From the NCBI RefSeq assembly GCF_020622345.1, contig NZ_JACNMO010000001.1:372001-436000 (forward strand): a stretch of DNA of 64,000 bases, read 5' to 3'. A model generated the notes under the pieces. The model was not told where the DNA came from. It saw only the letters and a program-made list of their open reading frames with translations, and searched no databases. Origin of the DNA: Roseobacter weihaiensis. GTDB taxonomy: Bacteria > Pseudomonadota > Alphaproteobacteria > Rhodobacterales > Rhodobacteraceae. This document shows, piece after piece, positions 17,599 to 26,898 of the stretch; position 1 is the stretch's first letter; each line of letters opens with the position of its first letter. Both the position numbers and the translations under genes were made by a program.

Positions 17599-17601
17599 CC
17601 A

Positions 17602-18387
17602 TCAAGCCGATCTGGCCAAATCTGGACTCCCGGTGGTTTCCGTCCCAACCGCGGGTGGAAACCACGACGTGTCCATGTCGAGGAACGCGTTGACGAATTC
17701 ACAGTCTTTCTCCCATTCATCCCGTTTGAGCAGGCGAACATAGGGGCGTTCAATCTCGATCTCGTCATTCTCGACAAATCTGCGCAAGAGTTTGTTGACG
17801 TAGATCGACGTGAGACCAACGGCTTGTCCGATCTCGACTTGACTGAATGGCACCTGAAATCGGTTGCCGAGGCCAATATTCGCAACCGCGAGACGAGACC
17901 GAAGCTGCAGCAGCCAGAACTTCAATTTGCCTGCCGCATCCATTGATCCCAGGCTGCTGGCGTGATGGCGCAATGCGATCTGATCCAGGCTGCCAACAGC
18001 AGTCAGCAGAGCTCCTAGACGTGGATAGTCGATATATAGCGGCGCGAGCCCGCTGCGTGGGAACGGGCAGATAACACCATCGGTCTGCATCATCACGCGA
18101 TGACTTGCATGGGATGATCCGATCTCTGCCAGTCCCATCACCTCGCCCGGCAGGTACACGCGCAAAATCTGACTGCGCCCGTCCGAACTGTCGGACTTGA
18201 CCACGGCCCACCCGGATTTCAGGACCATGATACCTTCCGTTCGATCCCCAACGCTGACGACAGGCCGACCCTTCTTACGTGGATGCTCGTCCCTTTCCAT
18301 GACTGCAATAAAGGCGCATTCGTGGTCAGTGAGGGACACGAACCTGGACAGGCGGCTGACGAGGCAGCTCTGGTATTTTTCTGACAT
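17602..18387 (-). CDS. Crp/Fnr-family transcription regulator (copy 1)
   Basis: About 261 residues: a cyclic-nucleotide-binding beta-roll, dimer helix (MDAAGKLKFWLLQLRSRL), and Crp winged helix (SQVEIGQAVGLTSIYVNKLL). The FNR cysteine cluster is absent, so it is not an oxygen-sensing FNR. The C-terminal tail (DMDTSWFPP) is nearly identical to that of the second Crp gene at 28341 (VDTSWFP). ATG at 18387; the frame opens with GTG at 18402. It diverges from the Pmp3 gene, which it may regulate. Confidence 0.88.
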   Translation of the reverse strand: MSEKYQSCLVSRLSRFVSLTDHECAFIAVMERDEHPRKKGRPVVSVGDRTEGIMVLKSGWAVVKSDSSDGRSQILRVYLPGEVMGLAEIGSSHASHRVMMQTDGVICPFPRSGLAPLYIDYPRLGALLTAVGSLDQIALRHHASSLGSMDAAGKLKFWLLQLRSRLAVANIGLGNRFQVPFSQVEIGQAVGLTSIYVNKLLRRFVENDEIEIERPYVRLLKRDEWEKDCEFVNAFLDMDTSWFPPAVGTETTGSPDLARSA

Positions 18388-18486
18388 ATAAGAAGTTAAC
18401 ACAGTTTAGGACACGCAGCCTCGCTTTAATCTGGCCAAGCTGCGATACGCTGGAGAAATCCGCCGATATCTCAGAAAAGAGCACTT

Positions 18487-18645
18487 ATGGACCTCATCCG
18501 CATCATCCTCTCCGTCATCATTCCGCCGCTTGGCGTCTTTTTGCAGGTGGGGTTTGGAAAACACTTCTGGCTCAATATCCTGCTGACATTGCTGGGCTAC
18601 ATTCCGGGTCTGGTACACGCGGTGTATATCGTCGCGCGCAAGTGA
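18487..18645 (+). CDS. Pmp3/YqaE (UPF0057) small membrane protein
   Basis: 52 residues with two membrane helices and the Pmp3 pattern: LSVIIPPLGVFLQVG then FWLNILLTLLGYIPGLVHAV. Pmp3 proteins affect membrane potential and are induced by salt or cold. The stop overlaps the GTG start of the DUF4112 gene, so the two are coupled. Confidence 0.88.
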   Translation: MDLIRIILSVIIPPLGVFLQVGFGKHFWLNILLTLLGYIPGLVHAVYIVARK

Positions 18646-19010
18646 GCGAGGCTTGCGCCAGCGAGATAGACAAGCTTGACCGCTTGTCGACGATGCTCGA
18701 TAGCCGATTTCGCATACCGGGCACGCCCATACGGTTCGGATGGGATTCCCTTCTCGGGCTCATTCCTGGCGCAGGAGACCTCGCATCTCTCGGTCCGTCA
18801 GCTTATCTCATCTACAAGGGCCACCGTCTCGGCGCGCGCAAGCGCACGATCCTTCGTATGACGGCAAATACTGGATTAGACTTCTTCGTAGGCGCAGTGC
18901 CCATTCTTGGCGATGTCTTCGACCTGATTTTCAAGGCGAACAATCGTAATTTTGCGCTGCTGCGCAAGGATCTGGCAGACGGAGTTTTCGAGAAGGAAGA
19001 CATGGCATGA
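18642..19010 (+). CDS. DUF4112 domain protein
   Basis: 122 residues starting at GTG, which overlaps the Pmp3 stop (GTGA). It contains the DUF4112 core: IPGTPIRFGWDSLLGLIPGAGD, a hydrophobic hairpin, and FVGAVPILGDVFDLIFKANN. Function of the family is unknown. It is coupled upstream to Pmp3 and downstream to the transglutaminase-like gene (ATGA at 19007). Confidence 0.87.
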   Translation: MSEACASEIDKLDRLSTMLDSRFRIPGTPIRFGWDSLLGLIPGAGDLASLGPSAYLIYKGHRLGARKRTILRMTANTGLDFFVGAVPILGDVFDLIFKANNRNFALLRKDLADGVFEKEDMA

Positions 19011-19789
19011 TTGTCGATATCGACGTACGGCTCGGATATGATATCAGCCAATTCGTTGACCTAATCCTCCAGATCCGCGCACCGAGTTTTGCGGACCAGA
19101 ACGTCCTCTCCGAAGCGTTTGACGTTGGCTCACCGGAGCAGGTTGCGGATACAGCAGCTGAAGCGGGCCTCGGCAGCCGGACATTGCTTCGAACATCCAG
19201 CAACTTTGCATGTTCCTACACCTCCAAGGTGGAAATCGACCGACCCTCTTTGGACGTCTCAGTATTGGACAAGGTCCCGCCTCACCTGCTTCCCGGCGAT
19301 GTTGTTCGCTACCTGATGCCGTCACGGTACTGTCCCTCCGACGAACTCCAGAGTTTTGTTGCAGCGGAGTTTGGTCACTTGGACGCGGGCCAGCGGGTGG
19401 CTGCCATTCGCGATTGGATATTCGAGCGCTTTGCCTATGTCCCTGGCTCCAGCAACGCGCAGACCACGGCCATCGACACCTTCGTCCAACGCCAAGGCGT
19501 CTGCCGGGATTTTGCCCATGTCCTCATCACGCTCGCCCGCGCATCCGCCATTCCAGCCCGGTTCGCCAGCGTCTACGCCCCGCATGTCACGCCCCAGGAT
19601 TTTCATGCGGTCGCTGAGATCTACTTAGACGGCACCTGGCATTTGATCGACGCGACCGGTATGGCTGAGGCATCCCAGATCGTCCGGATCGGCGTCGGAA
19701 TGGATGCTGCAGAGGTTGCATTCCTATCAAGCTTCGGTCCGATTTCTCTGATTGAGAAATCGGTCAAGGTGTCGGTTTCCGAAGCATAG
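19007..19789 (+). CDS. transglutaminase-like cysteine protease-fold protein
   Basis: 260 residues. An N-terminal beta domain (about 1-130) is followed by the transglutaminase core with Cys in QGVCRDFAHV, His in DFHAVAEIYL and Asp in LIDATGMA, the standard Cys-His-Asp triad. Bacterial members may act as proteases or crosslinking enzymes; the substrate is unknown. Last gene of the Pmp3-DUF4112 operon; it converges with the C45-type hydrolase gene 6 bp later. Confidence 0.87.
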   Translation: MIVDIDVRLGYDISQFVDLILQIRAPSFADQNVLSEAFDVGSPEQVADTAAEAGLGSRTLLRTSSNFACSYTSKVEIDRPSLDVSVLDKVPPHLLPGDVVRYLMPSRYCPSDELQSFVAAEFGHLDAGQRVAAIRDWIFERFAYVPGSSNAQTTAIDTFVQRQGVCRDFAHVLITLARASAIPARFASVYAPHVTPQDFHAVAEIYLDGTWHLIDATGMAEASQIVRIGVGMDAAEVAFLSSFGPISLIEKSVKVSVSEA

Positions 19790-19795
19790 GGTCTT

Positions 19796-20941
19796 CTACG
19801 CGGCCTCGGATTTGGAAACCAAAGTGTCAGGAAGATACGCGCTGATTTCCTGGCCACGACCTGCCGCATAGTCCATCGCGAGGCGCGTCCAATCGATCAT
19901 TGCGCCCGCAGACCAGTCGGCTCCACTTTCAGCTCCCATCGGCATGCTGACAGTCGCATCGCTACCGCTTGCATGTGAGTAGTCTGCTGTGTGCTGCCCT
20001 TCGCGAAACCCATCAATGGTTTGGCGCCATCGCTTGCCATTCATCGACAGCAAAAGCGATTGCAACTTCGGATCATACTCCGCCGTAAAGAGTGTTCCGA
20101 AGCCTTGGCTGTACCGAACCTGACGCAAAGGTTCTTTTTCAAAGTGACGGCCAAGATCGCGTGGGCCGGCTTGCAAACCCTTCAGATGAGCCAGCCGCTC
20201 TACGGTTCGCGTAAAACCGGGCCGTTCGGCGGCCCTGCCCTTGCTTTGGTGGTTGGTCGCAATGGCCTGCGGCATGATCGTAGCGCCGCCTCCAGGAGCG
20301 AGTTCAACGCTTGCCGTTCGGCCTGCAGCATCCGCAAGGACCACGTTGTAGGCCATGTGGGACGGTATGCGCTTCAATGCAGCCAATGCTGCATCAACTG
20401 TCTCACAGGTCTCCAGCACATAGCGCAGGATCGTTGTGATGCCGAAGCCCTCGCCCGTCTCGGATCTGCCGCCGTAGGCCAGCGCAACGCCGAGCCCCGC
20501 ATCGTTGATGCCATCCGACAGTCCCCAGAGAAATTCGACCATGCCCATGACCGCACGACCCGTCCATTCTGTGCGAAGCAGAAGCCCTTCGTTCAACTCG
20601 GGCGAGAGGTCATAGTTGCGCACCAACCGAACATCATTTCGGTCCGCAACGGCGGCCAGAGAGCATCCACCCAAATAAGGCGGCGGGCACCATGTGGAGA
20701 GGAACCGCGCGGCTCGGTCGGAGCCACCTGCAATCACAACAAGCTTGTCATAGGTTGGGATCAATTCAGGCATGTGGTGCTTCAACGCTGCTCGACAGTC
20801 GGCACGGGACGGCCCTGTATCTCCGCCGCGTGCGATGAACCACGCCTCATAATCAGGCCAGGATCGTGCCCAGCGGGCTGCCCATTTCGGGCCGGGTTTG
20901 GGTTCATCAACGGCATCGAAGGTAAGTGTCATGGTGGTCAT
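19796..20941 (-). CDS. C45-type autoproteolytic acyltransferase/hydrolase (Ntn fold)
   Basis: About 381 residues from the ATG at 20941, which begins 2 bp after the upstream esterase gene's stop; a longer frame to 21166 would run deep inside that gene and is rejected. The motif GGCSLAAV supplies the N-terminal nucleophile Cys after self-cleavage, followed by RNYDLSP and WTGRAVMGM as in penicillin-V-acylase/acyl-CoA:6-APA acyltransferase relatives. Such enzymes hydrolyse or transfer acyl groups on amides. Pairing with a PHB-depolymerase-type esterase suggests an operon of hydrolases. Confidence 0.82.
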   Translation of the reverse strand: MTTMTLTFDAVDEPKPGPKWAARWARSWPDYEAWFIARGGDTGPSRADCRAALKHHMPELIPTYDKLVVIAGGSDRAARFLSTWCPPPYLGGCSLAAVADRNDVRLVRNYDLSPELNEGLLLRTEWTGRAVMGMVEFLWGLSDGINDAGLGVALAYGGRSETGEGFGITTILRYVLETCETVDAALAALKRIPSHMAYNVVLADAAGRTASVELAPGGGATIMPQAIATNHQSKGRAAERPGFTRTVERLAHLKGLQAGPRDLGRHFEKEPLRQVRYSQGFGTLFTAEYDPKLQSLLLSMNGKRWRQTIDGFREGQHTADYSHASGSDATVSMPMGAESGADWSAGAMIDWTRLAMDYAAGRGQEISAYLPDTLVSKSEAA

Positions 20942-20942
20942 C

Positions 20943-22025
20943 TCAGAAATCCTTATTCTCAGTCTCGAAGAAGAAGCGGACCATCTCGGCGCTGGCATCG
21001 GGCCCATTTGGATCGGTGTATGACCCGCCTGCCTGACCGCCTGACCACGCATGGCCCTGCCCCTCGACCGTCCAATGTTCGACCGATACGGCTCCATCGA
21101 CATCGCTGGAAATCTCCTTGGTATAGCTCCGCCCGGACGCAACTCCCATGTCGGACGTTTCAACACTTTGGGTGCTCCCTACCGTGCGTGCACGCCGCGC
21201 GATGCCTTCACCGTTTGAGGGGTGCACCGTTCGGTCGACAGATCCGTGAAACAGGATCGTACGGACCCGGTGACTAGCCGTCTCTGGATCAGGGCCAACG
21301 AGTGCATTACCCGCCATCGCGGCAAAAGCGGAAGGCACGTCCTTGGCCGATCCTGCCGGAAGACCGGAATGCGCGCCGACTGCAGCAAAGACGTCCGGAT
21401 AGGTTTCCCCAAGGATGACCGCCATGGCGGCGCCTGCCGAAAGACCTGCAACGAAGGAATCTTCGCGAGTGACACCGTAATCGGCACAGATCTTCTGCGC
21501 CAATCCAGCCAGGATCGCAGGTTCCCCCCTGCCCCGACGCTGATCGCCCCGGCTGAACCAGTTCCAGCAGGACTGCGCGTTATCGCCCCGTGATTGGGCA
21601 GGGTAGATCACCACAAACCCGTGACGGTCGGCCAAGGCGTTCATACCCGTTCCAACGGCAAAGTCTTCCGGTGTCTGGGTGCACCCATGCAGCATCATTA
21701 CTACACCTGTGATGCCCTCCTTCGCGCAAGCAGGGACATAGAGACGATAGCGGCGACTTCCGGATGCGCATACGAAGACATCGTCCGTGAAGATCGCGCC
21801 GTCCGGAACGCTGATCTTGGGAGAGCCAGAATGTATGGTTTGCCCGGACAAACCCGCCAACATGCTGTCGATCGAAGGCAGGTTTACTCCGTGCGTTTGT
21901 GCGCCCTGCTCTAACGGCGACACGAGGCCGTGCTGCGCAAGTGTGCGTTGTACAAGATCATTGGCTGCCGACGCCCAAGCGGTATCGGCCGCCGGGCGCG
22001 TCGCGCCGACGTTGAAGAGTTTCAT
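20943..22025 (-). CDS. PHB depolymerase-family esterase
   Basis: 360 residues of alpha/beta-hydrolase. The oxyanion region is VVMMLHGCTQTPEDF, the nucleophile elbow GLSAGAAMA, and candidate acid/His lie in LFHGSVDRTVHPSN and GQGHAWSGG. SCWNWFSRGDQ is typical of LpqC/PHB-depolymerase family members. No signal peptide is visible, so it is probably cytoplasmic. It may hydrolyse polyhydroxyalkanoate oligomers or other esters. It is preceded by a CopG-type regulator 29 bp upstream, which may control it. Confidence 0.87.
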   Translation of the reverse strand: MKLFNVGATRPAADTAWASAANDLVQRTLAQHGLVSPLEQGAQTHGVNLPSIDSMLAGLSGQTIHSGSPKISVPDGAIFTDDVFVCASGSRRYRLYVPACAKEGITGVVMMLHGCTQTPEDFAVGTGMNALADRHGFVVIYPAQSRGDNAQSCWNWFSRGDQRRGRGEPAILAGLAQKICADYGVTREDSFVAGLSAGAAMAVILGETYPDVFAAVGAHSGLPAGSAKDVPSAFAAMAGNALVGPDPETASHRVRTILFHGSVDRTVHPSNGEGIARRARTVGSTQSVETSDMGVASGRSYTKEISSDVDGAVSVEHWTVEGQGHAWSGGQAGGSYTDPNGPDASAEMVRFFFETENKDF

Positions 22026-22054
22026 AGTATTTCCTTTGTTATATGTGAGGCGGC

Positions 22055-22471
22055 CTACTTGATGCGGTCGCCAAGTGCCTGTTTGATGTCCGTGCTGGCT
22101 TGAAGGGCGCCAAGCACAGTGATGGACCCTATGGTCTGAAGCGCGAGTTCCGGCGTCACATCAGGATCAATCCGTGCCAATCCCACGACCTTGACATGGA
22201 GCATCTCGCCAGCATCCCGGAGCGCCTCGAGATCAGCTATTGTGTAATCCCGCAGACCGAGCTCCATGGTATGTCGTTCAAGCGATTTGCTGACGACCTC
22301 ACCGTGACTTTCCAGCTGATTGCGGATCGCTGTGCGGATCAGGTCACTCCTATTGGAGTAGAACCCTTCCTGAACCAACAGGTCGATCCGACCCAAGTCG
22401 ACAAAGCCTAGGTTGATCGTGATTTTCTCGTTCTCAGGCTGTTTATCGCGAAGCTGTGTAACCTTACCCAT
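22055..22471 (-). CDS. CopG/ribbon-helix-helix regulator
   Basis: 138 residues. The N-terminal ribbon-helix-helix reads KITINLGFVDLGRIDLLVQE then GFYSNRSDLIRTAIRNQLE, a typical NikR/ParD-like DNA-binding half. The C-terminal region is unrecognised. It is upstream of, and in line with, the esterase and C45-type genes, so local control is likely. A Shine-Dalgarno-like GGAGAAA precedes the ATG. Confidence 0.83.
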   Translation of the reverse strand: MGKVTQLRDKQPENEKITINLGFVDLGRIDLLVQEGFYSNRSDLIRTAIRNQLESHGEVVSKSLERHTMELGLRDYTIADLEALRDAGEMLHVKVVGLARIDPDVTPELALQTIGSITVLGALQASTDIKQALGDRIK

Positions 22472-22760
22472 TTCTTTTCTCCATCTGCTTGGATGTCATA
22501 TGGATGTTATTTCAGGGTTTGCAATAGTAATTGGGCCGACACAGTGAACTTTATGGTGCAGCGCGACCTCTCAGCGGCCTCGCAAAGTTCCAGATCTAGA
22601 TGATTCAAGTCTCGGCCCGGACAGATTTAATCGCTCCGACCGGTTGCTAGACGATGATGTGACGTTCAGAACGCCACTGCCAGTCGAGATATCCATAGCC
22701 CGTCTTCCCAAACCAGATCGCAAAACCGCGCGTTATTTGCGGTTTGGCGCATCTCAGTTC

Positions 22761-23366
22761 TCAGACTGTTGTAAGCTTGGTGAGAGCATAGGCCCGGCGA
22801 ACATAAGCCCCGACCTTGTTGTTCGGGTAGTTTTGCGGGTCTTGGTAAATCGTTAGCGAAATGTTCACCTCTGGGTCACCCGGCGTTTCATCCGTACCGC
22901 CGAGTTCGTGAAGAAGGTGCCGCATGGCGTCATTTTCTTTGGCTACCAACGCAAGGAATTCTGTAATCCCGTGTGCTTGCGCGACCTTCGCAAGAACGCC
23001 AAGCAACAGAGTGCCGATCCCTCGGTTTTGAAATGCATCGACGACCGTAATTGCAATCTCGGCTGAGTGGTCTTCTGTACCCGTGCGGATGTAGCGTGCG
23101 ATCCCGACAGGTTGGGCACTATTTGCGCGCATACACAGCGCACCAACGGCCGCATGATCTTTCGTGTTCAATGCAGAAAATTGCTCGATCTCACGACCGG
23201 TCAGCCTTTTCTTTGCCGCCATAAAGCGAAAAAATCGGGATTGCTTCGAGAGACGGTCAAACCCCAACTCAATCAGGTGGCCGTCATCCGGAACAACATC
23301 TCGGAGGGAGACACGAAGCCCGTCCCTTACTTCAACATCGAATGGCCGAAGCGAACTGTAGGCCAT
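22761..23366 (-). CDS. GNAT-family N-acetyltransferase
   Basis: About 201 residues from the ATG at 23366 (the frame is open to a TTG at 23405). It has the acetyl-CoA binding motif QNRGIGTLLLGVL preceded by EIAITVVDAF, as in the GNAT domain fused to Pat-type acyltransferases; the N-terminus (GLRVSLRDVVPDDGHLI) also fits. Substrate unknown. The 290 bp downstream to the CopG gene hold no gene. Confidence 0.83.
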   Translation of the reverse strand: MAYSSLRPFDVEVRDGLRVSLRDVVPDDGHLIELGFDRLSKQSRFFRFMAAKKRLTGREIEQFSALNTKDHAAVGALCMRANSAQPVGIARYIRTGTEDHSAEIAITVVDAFQNRGIGTLLLGVLAKVAQAHGITEFLALVAKENDAMRHLLHELGGTDETPGDPEVNISLTIYQDPQNYPNNKVGAYVRRAYALTKLTTV

Positions 23367-23905
23367 CCCAACCCTCACAATCAAAAAAGAGGTGACCTCG
23401 GGCAAGTGCCTTATGCCGTCAGGCTCATAGATGTCCGGCCACTGCTAGCAGCGTATCACCGCTGCGGTCAGCGAAACAGACGGTCCACAAATTTGCTGGC
23501 TAGGAAAAGGGTCTTTTCTTGGAAAACCTTGTCAGAGTTTAGGAAATGAGCGCAGACGTCCGGGCATTATCGGTCCAAGATGGGCAAAACGCTGCATGAA
23601 CCGGTTACGCCTGACTTGACCGGCACCTTGCAGCGTACCAAACCAACCGCACTTCTCAAACCCGCGCCCTAGTCGAAGAGAGGACGTTTTCTCGGAGTAC
23701 CACTCGATAGTTTGGAAATCGGTACCGGTGAAACAGATCTTCGACGAAGCATACGAAACTTTGGTCTTCGATACTCATAGGCACGATGTGCGGAACAGAT
23801 CTGCATGGACGTTGATTTCTAATGTGCCGCTTTTTCAGAAGACCGAAGCAGCTACCACTCTGAACCGCTAAAGAAAATTCTTTCACGAACAATAAGGAAG
23901 ACGCA
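23367..23905 (+). other. 540-bp stretch without a supported gene
   Basis: Open frames here are shadows on the opposite strand of flanking genes. The stretch contains the upstream regions of the divergent GNAT gene and of the small Lys/Ser-rich gene. No clear sigma-factor consensus was found. Confidence 0.4.
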
Positions 23906-24067
23906 ATGACTTCAAAATCCAACAAACAAGCCAAAAATAAATCAGTTCTCGCCAAACTAAACGCGGATGGCAAAGAATCCTCAGACCAGCCTTCTTCTAC
24001 GAAGAGCAAATCTGTCCTCTCTGAAATCAATGAGGATCAAAGCCAAAAGAAATCGAAGTCCAAATAG
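23906..24067 (+). CDS. 53-residue Lys/Ser-rich small protein with internal repeat
   Basis: A 54-codon ORF with AAGGA 8 bp before the ATG. The protein is highly charged and probably disordered. It has two copies of a short motif, KNKSVLAKLNADGK and KSKSVLSEINEDQS, ending in a Lys/Ser tail. No family recognised. It lies upstream of, and in line with, the host-attachment gene. Confidence 0.6.
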   Translation: MTSKSNKQAKNKSVLAKLNADGKESSDQPSSTKSKSVLSEINEDQSQKKSKSK

Positions 24068-24244
24068 GCTCTTCTAGCCTTATGGCTCGCTGCAAGGCGT
24101 CTTTTGCCAAACGTTGCTCCAGCGGTTTGTACTCGCGTACTTGCAGTTCCACACCAACGAAGCAACCACCTCCTACTTCTGCTTCTCAAAACGGGTTGCA
24201 AGTGTGCGTGTCGCTCAACCCAGACCAACCAGGGAGATCCAAAT

Positions 24245-24652
24245 ATGACGACTTCTATATGCCCACCCAAAGCCTTTGTCGTGATCGCATCAGGGGCTGA
24301 GGCAAAGTTCTTTGTCAACGATGGCACGGTACGGGACATAAAGCTGAAGCACGTCGGTGGCCTGTCTCCGCAAAACCTTGATGATGAAGGACCCTCGGGC
24401 AACCGGCCACCTGAGTCCTCTAACCAAGAGACGGACGAAGCAACCTCCGCCAAACAACTCGCGCAGTATCTCTACGCGAAGGCCCACAAGAAAGAATTCG
24501 AGCATCTTGTTCTTGTTGCGGACCCAGACACATTGGGAGAGATCCGGCCAATTCTTCATCAAGAAGTCACGCAAAAAATCACTTTGGAGTCGGCGAAAAC
24601 CCTTATCAACTCGCCCACTGAAGACATCGAACGAAGCCTCTCAGCGGATTAA
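24245..24652 (+). CDS. host attachment family protein
   Basis: About 135 residues from the ATG at 24245 (GGGAG upstream). It matches the host_attach family first linked to plant attachment in Agrobacterium: AFVVIASGAEAKFFVNDG, the acidic/Gln-rich loop, FEHLVLVADPDTLGEIR and the C-terminal LINSPTEDIERSL. The fold resembles release-factor/RNase-H-like domains. The true role is unclear; these proteins are often stress-regulated. It converges with the PRC-barrel gene. Confidence 0.87.
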   Translation: MTTSICPPKAFVVIASGAEAKFFVNDGTVRDIKLKHVGGLSPQNLDDEGPSGNRPPESSNQETDEATSAKQLAQYLYAKAHKKEFEHLVLVADPDTLGEIRPILHQEVTQKITLESAKTLINSPTEDIERSLSAD

Positions 24653-24671
24653 GCTCCCAACAAAACGATAG

Positions 24672-24704
24672 TGTGCTGCCGCTCATCTCTGAGCGACAGC
24701 AACA
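24672..24704. terminator. bidirectional hairpin between convergent genes
   Basis: TGTGCTGCCGCTCA and TGAGCGACAGCAACA form a stem of about 13 bp with one bulge and one G-T-type mismatch around a TCTC loop. It lies 20 bp past the host-attachment stop and 26 bp past the PRC-barrel stop, consistent with a shared terminator. Confidence 0.6.
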
Positions 24705-24729
24705 CCATTCAACAACTGTGCGTCGGGAC

Positions 24730-25539
24730 TTAGCCTTCGTACGACGGCTGGGCTTCGAGGGCTTCTTCTGTGCTGTCGATATACACACGGACGTCGCCGT
24801 CTTTTTGCATGATTGTCAGTTCCTCCATCGTCACAGCGATATCTTTTTCGCCAAGACCCAGGAATCCGCCGACACCAATAACAGCACGATCGATTTCGCC
24901 GGAATCTGTCAGCAACAGGCTGTCGATTTCACCGATATCTTCGTCATTGCTGCCATACACGCGGGCACCTGTGAGGTTCTCAGATGTGAGTTGTTCCGCT
25001 TCCATCGCCTCGTAACCATCGCGTTCGACTGCTGGAGCAGCGAGCATCTGACGATCAGAACGCACCATTGCATCAGAGTTCGTCAAATACTCCGGCGCGT
25101 CCTTAACACCGGCGGCACTGGCTTTGACGACAATGAAGTACTCATCAGCATCTTCACCGTCAGACACAAATGTCAGTTCTGACAAATCAACGGCAACGGA
25201 TTTCTCGCCCAGGCCCAAGAAGCCACCGACGCCGACGATCACCGAGGTGATATCGCCCGAACGCGACAAGACGATTTCATCAATCTCGCCAATGTCGTCC
25301 CACTCCTTTTCTCCGTCGGCAGCCAGAGGTTCGTTTGAGATGTCTGCCTCCGAGGCATAGACGCGCGCACCGATGAGCTCGGACGCATTCAGGTTTTGAG
25401 TTTTGTCGAACTCAAGATCCATGAATGCAGCGGTATGGCCGTCGGCCTGTGCTGATGTAGCCATCACCAGAGCAGTTGCAGCAGAGGCCAGCAGCCCAGT
25501 CATGAAACGAGTATTTTGTGTTCTCAATGAGAGAGACAT
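24730..25539 (-). CDS. secreted protein with two PRC-barrel domains
   Basis: 269 residues with a signal peptide (LLASAATALVMATSAQADG). Two PRC-barrel units follow: NASELIGARVYASEADI... (about residues 52-120) and TSENLTGARVYGSNDED... (about 185-250), each with the DIGEIDxLLLxxSGEI-like pattern and GVGGFLGLGEK. Periplasmic PRC-barrel proteins of this type are common in Rhodobacteraceae stress regions; function unknown. Confidence 0.87.
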   Translation of the reverse strand: MSLSLRTQNTRFMTGLLASAATALVMATSAQADGHTAAFMDLEFDKTQNLNASELIGARVYASEADISNEPLAADGEKEWDDIGEIDEIVLSRSGDITSVIVGVGGFLGLGEKSVAVDLSELTFVSDGEDADEYFIVVKASAAGVKDAPEYLTNSDAMVRSDRQMLAAPAVERDGYEAMEAEQLTSENLTGARVYGSNDEDIGEIDSLLLTDSGEIDRAVIGVGGFLGLGEKDIAVTMEELTIMQKDGDVRVYIDSTEEALEAQPSYEG

Positions 25540-25921
25540 GATTTTTCCTTATCATTGTATGATGCTACGGACGCGAACGACCCAATCCCACACCTAAGCT
25601 TTCTCAACTTGTGAGCGATTTGATCCTTCGTCCATCTGTAACGACGGGTGGGCAGAGATGGTCTGCAAAGACCTCGTCGACCTTCTCCATGGATACCATC
25701 CTTAGCCGAGTGGATGCGGAGGCATTCACTAATCTCAGACAGGTTTTGGAGCATTGTGAAGCACAAACCGCCCCTTCGCGTGCTTTAGGTGACGTGCGCC
25801 TGCGGGCGACGGTACGCCACGGCACATCAAAAATAGATTCTGCGGTCGACGGAAGGCGCTCACCAGGGGCTCATGTTCAGGCCGCACACATCCATTCAAC
25901 GAACAAAAGAAGGAACAACAG
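25540..25921 (+). other. 382-bp intergenic region
   Basis: This is the divergent upstream region of the PRC-barrel gene (minus) and the DJ-1/PfpI gene (plus). A plus-strand frame from 25611 runs through it but has no recognisable domain and would overlap the next start. GAAGGA precedes the ATG at 25922. Confidence 0.4.
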
Positions 25922-26596
25922 ATGAAAATTCTCATGGTGCTCACATCGCATGATGAACTAGGCGATACGGGCAAGAAAACTGGCTTCTGGCTCGAGGAGT
26001 TTGCTGCGCCGTATTATGTCCTGCAGGACGCAGGTGCTGAGATCACGCTTGCATCACCGAAAGGTGGCCAACCTCCGCTTGACCCAAGCAGCGATACTGC
26101 CGACGCCCAGACTGCTGCGACTGAGCGCTTCAGGGGCGATGAGGCCGCACAAAAAATCCTGTCTGAGACTCATATCTTGTCGAAAATAAAAGAGTCAGAA
26201 TACGACGCGGTATTTTATCCTGGTGGTCATGGGCCGATGTGGGATTTGGCCGAGGATCAAGACAGCATCAATCTGTTGCAAGCGTTCGCGAAGGACGACC
26301 GGCCAATTGGTGCAGTCTGCCACGCACCCGCCATTTTCAAGCATCCGAAGGGCAGCGACGGGCAGCCCTTGGTTGCAGGCAAAACGGTGACGGGGTTCAC
26401 CAACAGCGAAGAAGACGGAGTTGGCCTCACGGATGTCGTCCCGTTTTTGGTGGAGGACATGCTCAAAGAAAACGGAGGGGTCTACGAAAAAGGTGATGAT
26501 TGGGCATCGTTCGTCACTGTCGACGGAAAGCTCGTCACCGGCCAGAACCCGGCGTCTTCTGAGGAGGCCGCCAAGAAACTGTTATCAATGATCTGA
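25922..26596 (+). CDS. DJ-1/PfpI family protein (Hsp31-like type 1 glutamine amidotransferase fold)
   Basis: 224 residues. The nucleophile elbow GAVCHAPA carries the reactive Cys, with the preceding YPGGHGPMWDL segment and His/Glu context typical of Hsp31/YhbO proteins. These act in carbonyl stress (glyoxalase III or deglycase-like activity) or as chaperones. It starts at 25922 with a GAAGGA ribosome site and stands alone. Confidence 0.9.
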   Translation: MKILMVLTSHDELGDTGKKTGFWLEEFAAPYYVLQDAGAEITLASPKGGQPPLDPSSDTADAQTAATERFRGDEAAQKILSETHILSKIKESEYDAVFYPGGHGPMWDLAEDQDSINLLQAFAKDDRPIGAVCHAPAIFKHPKGSDGQPLVAGKTVTGFTNSEEDGVGLTDVVPFLVEDMLKENGGVYEKGDDWASFVTVDGKLVTGQNPASSEEAAKKLLSMI

Positions 26597-26898
26597 GAAG
26601 TCTGCGTAAATGGCGGGCCGGTTGTGCAAACCCTCAAAAATCTAACTAATGATGCGACCGAGGCAGCTGCATCCGCAAAAGCTGTTCTCGTTTAGTGTTT
26701 GGAAAGTTTGCCGCGCCCCGGGACTGGCCTCAGTGCCAAATGACCGCCACGGTGACGAAGGCTAAGCCGCTCTTGCACGAGCTAGACCTGCCTGCCTCTC
26801 AACGCTGGTGCCATGCACAATGCGTGTACGCGGCAACGAAGGCTTGGCCAAGCGTAACCAAAACGAACTTCAGACATTCTAACCCGAAAGGACACCTA
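26597..26898 (+). other. 302-bp intergenic stretch
   Basis: No gene supported. It contains the upstream region of the broken CsbD copy, including GAAAGGA at its end. Confidence 0.4.

Noticed and set aside
20941-21166. N-terminal extension of the C45-type gene
   Set aside because: It would lie entirely within the esterase gene in another frame, and conserved family sequence begins after the ATG at 20941.
19991-21277. 428-residue plus-strand ORF opposite the C45-type and esterase genes
   Set aside because: It is the antisense shadow of two well-supported genes and has no recognisable domain.
23656-24030. Minus-strand ORF of 124 residues
   Set aside because: No family recognised; antisense to the small Lys/Ser-rich gene, which has a good ribosome site.
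25611-25925. Plus-strand ORF of 104 residues before the DJ-1/PfpI gene
   Set aside because: No recognisable domain and overlaps the next start; more likely leader DNA.
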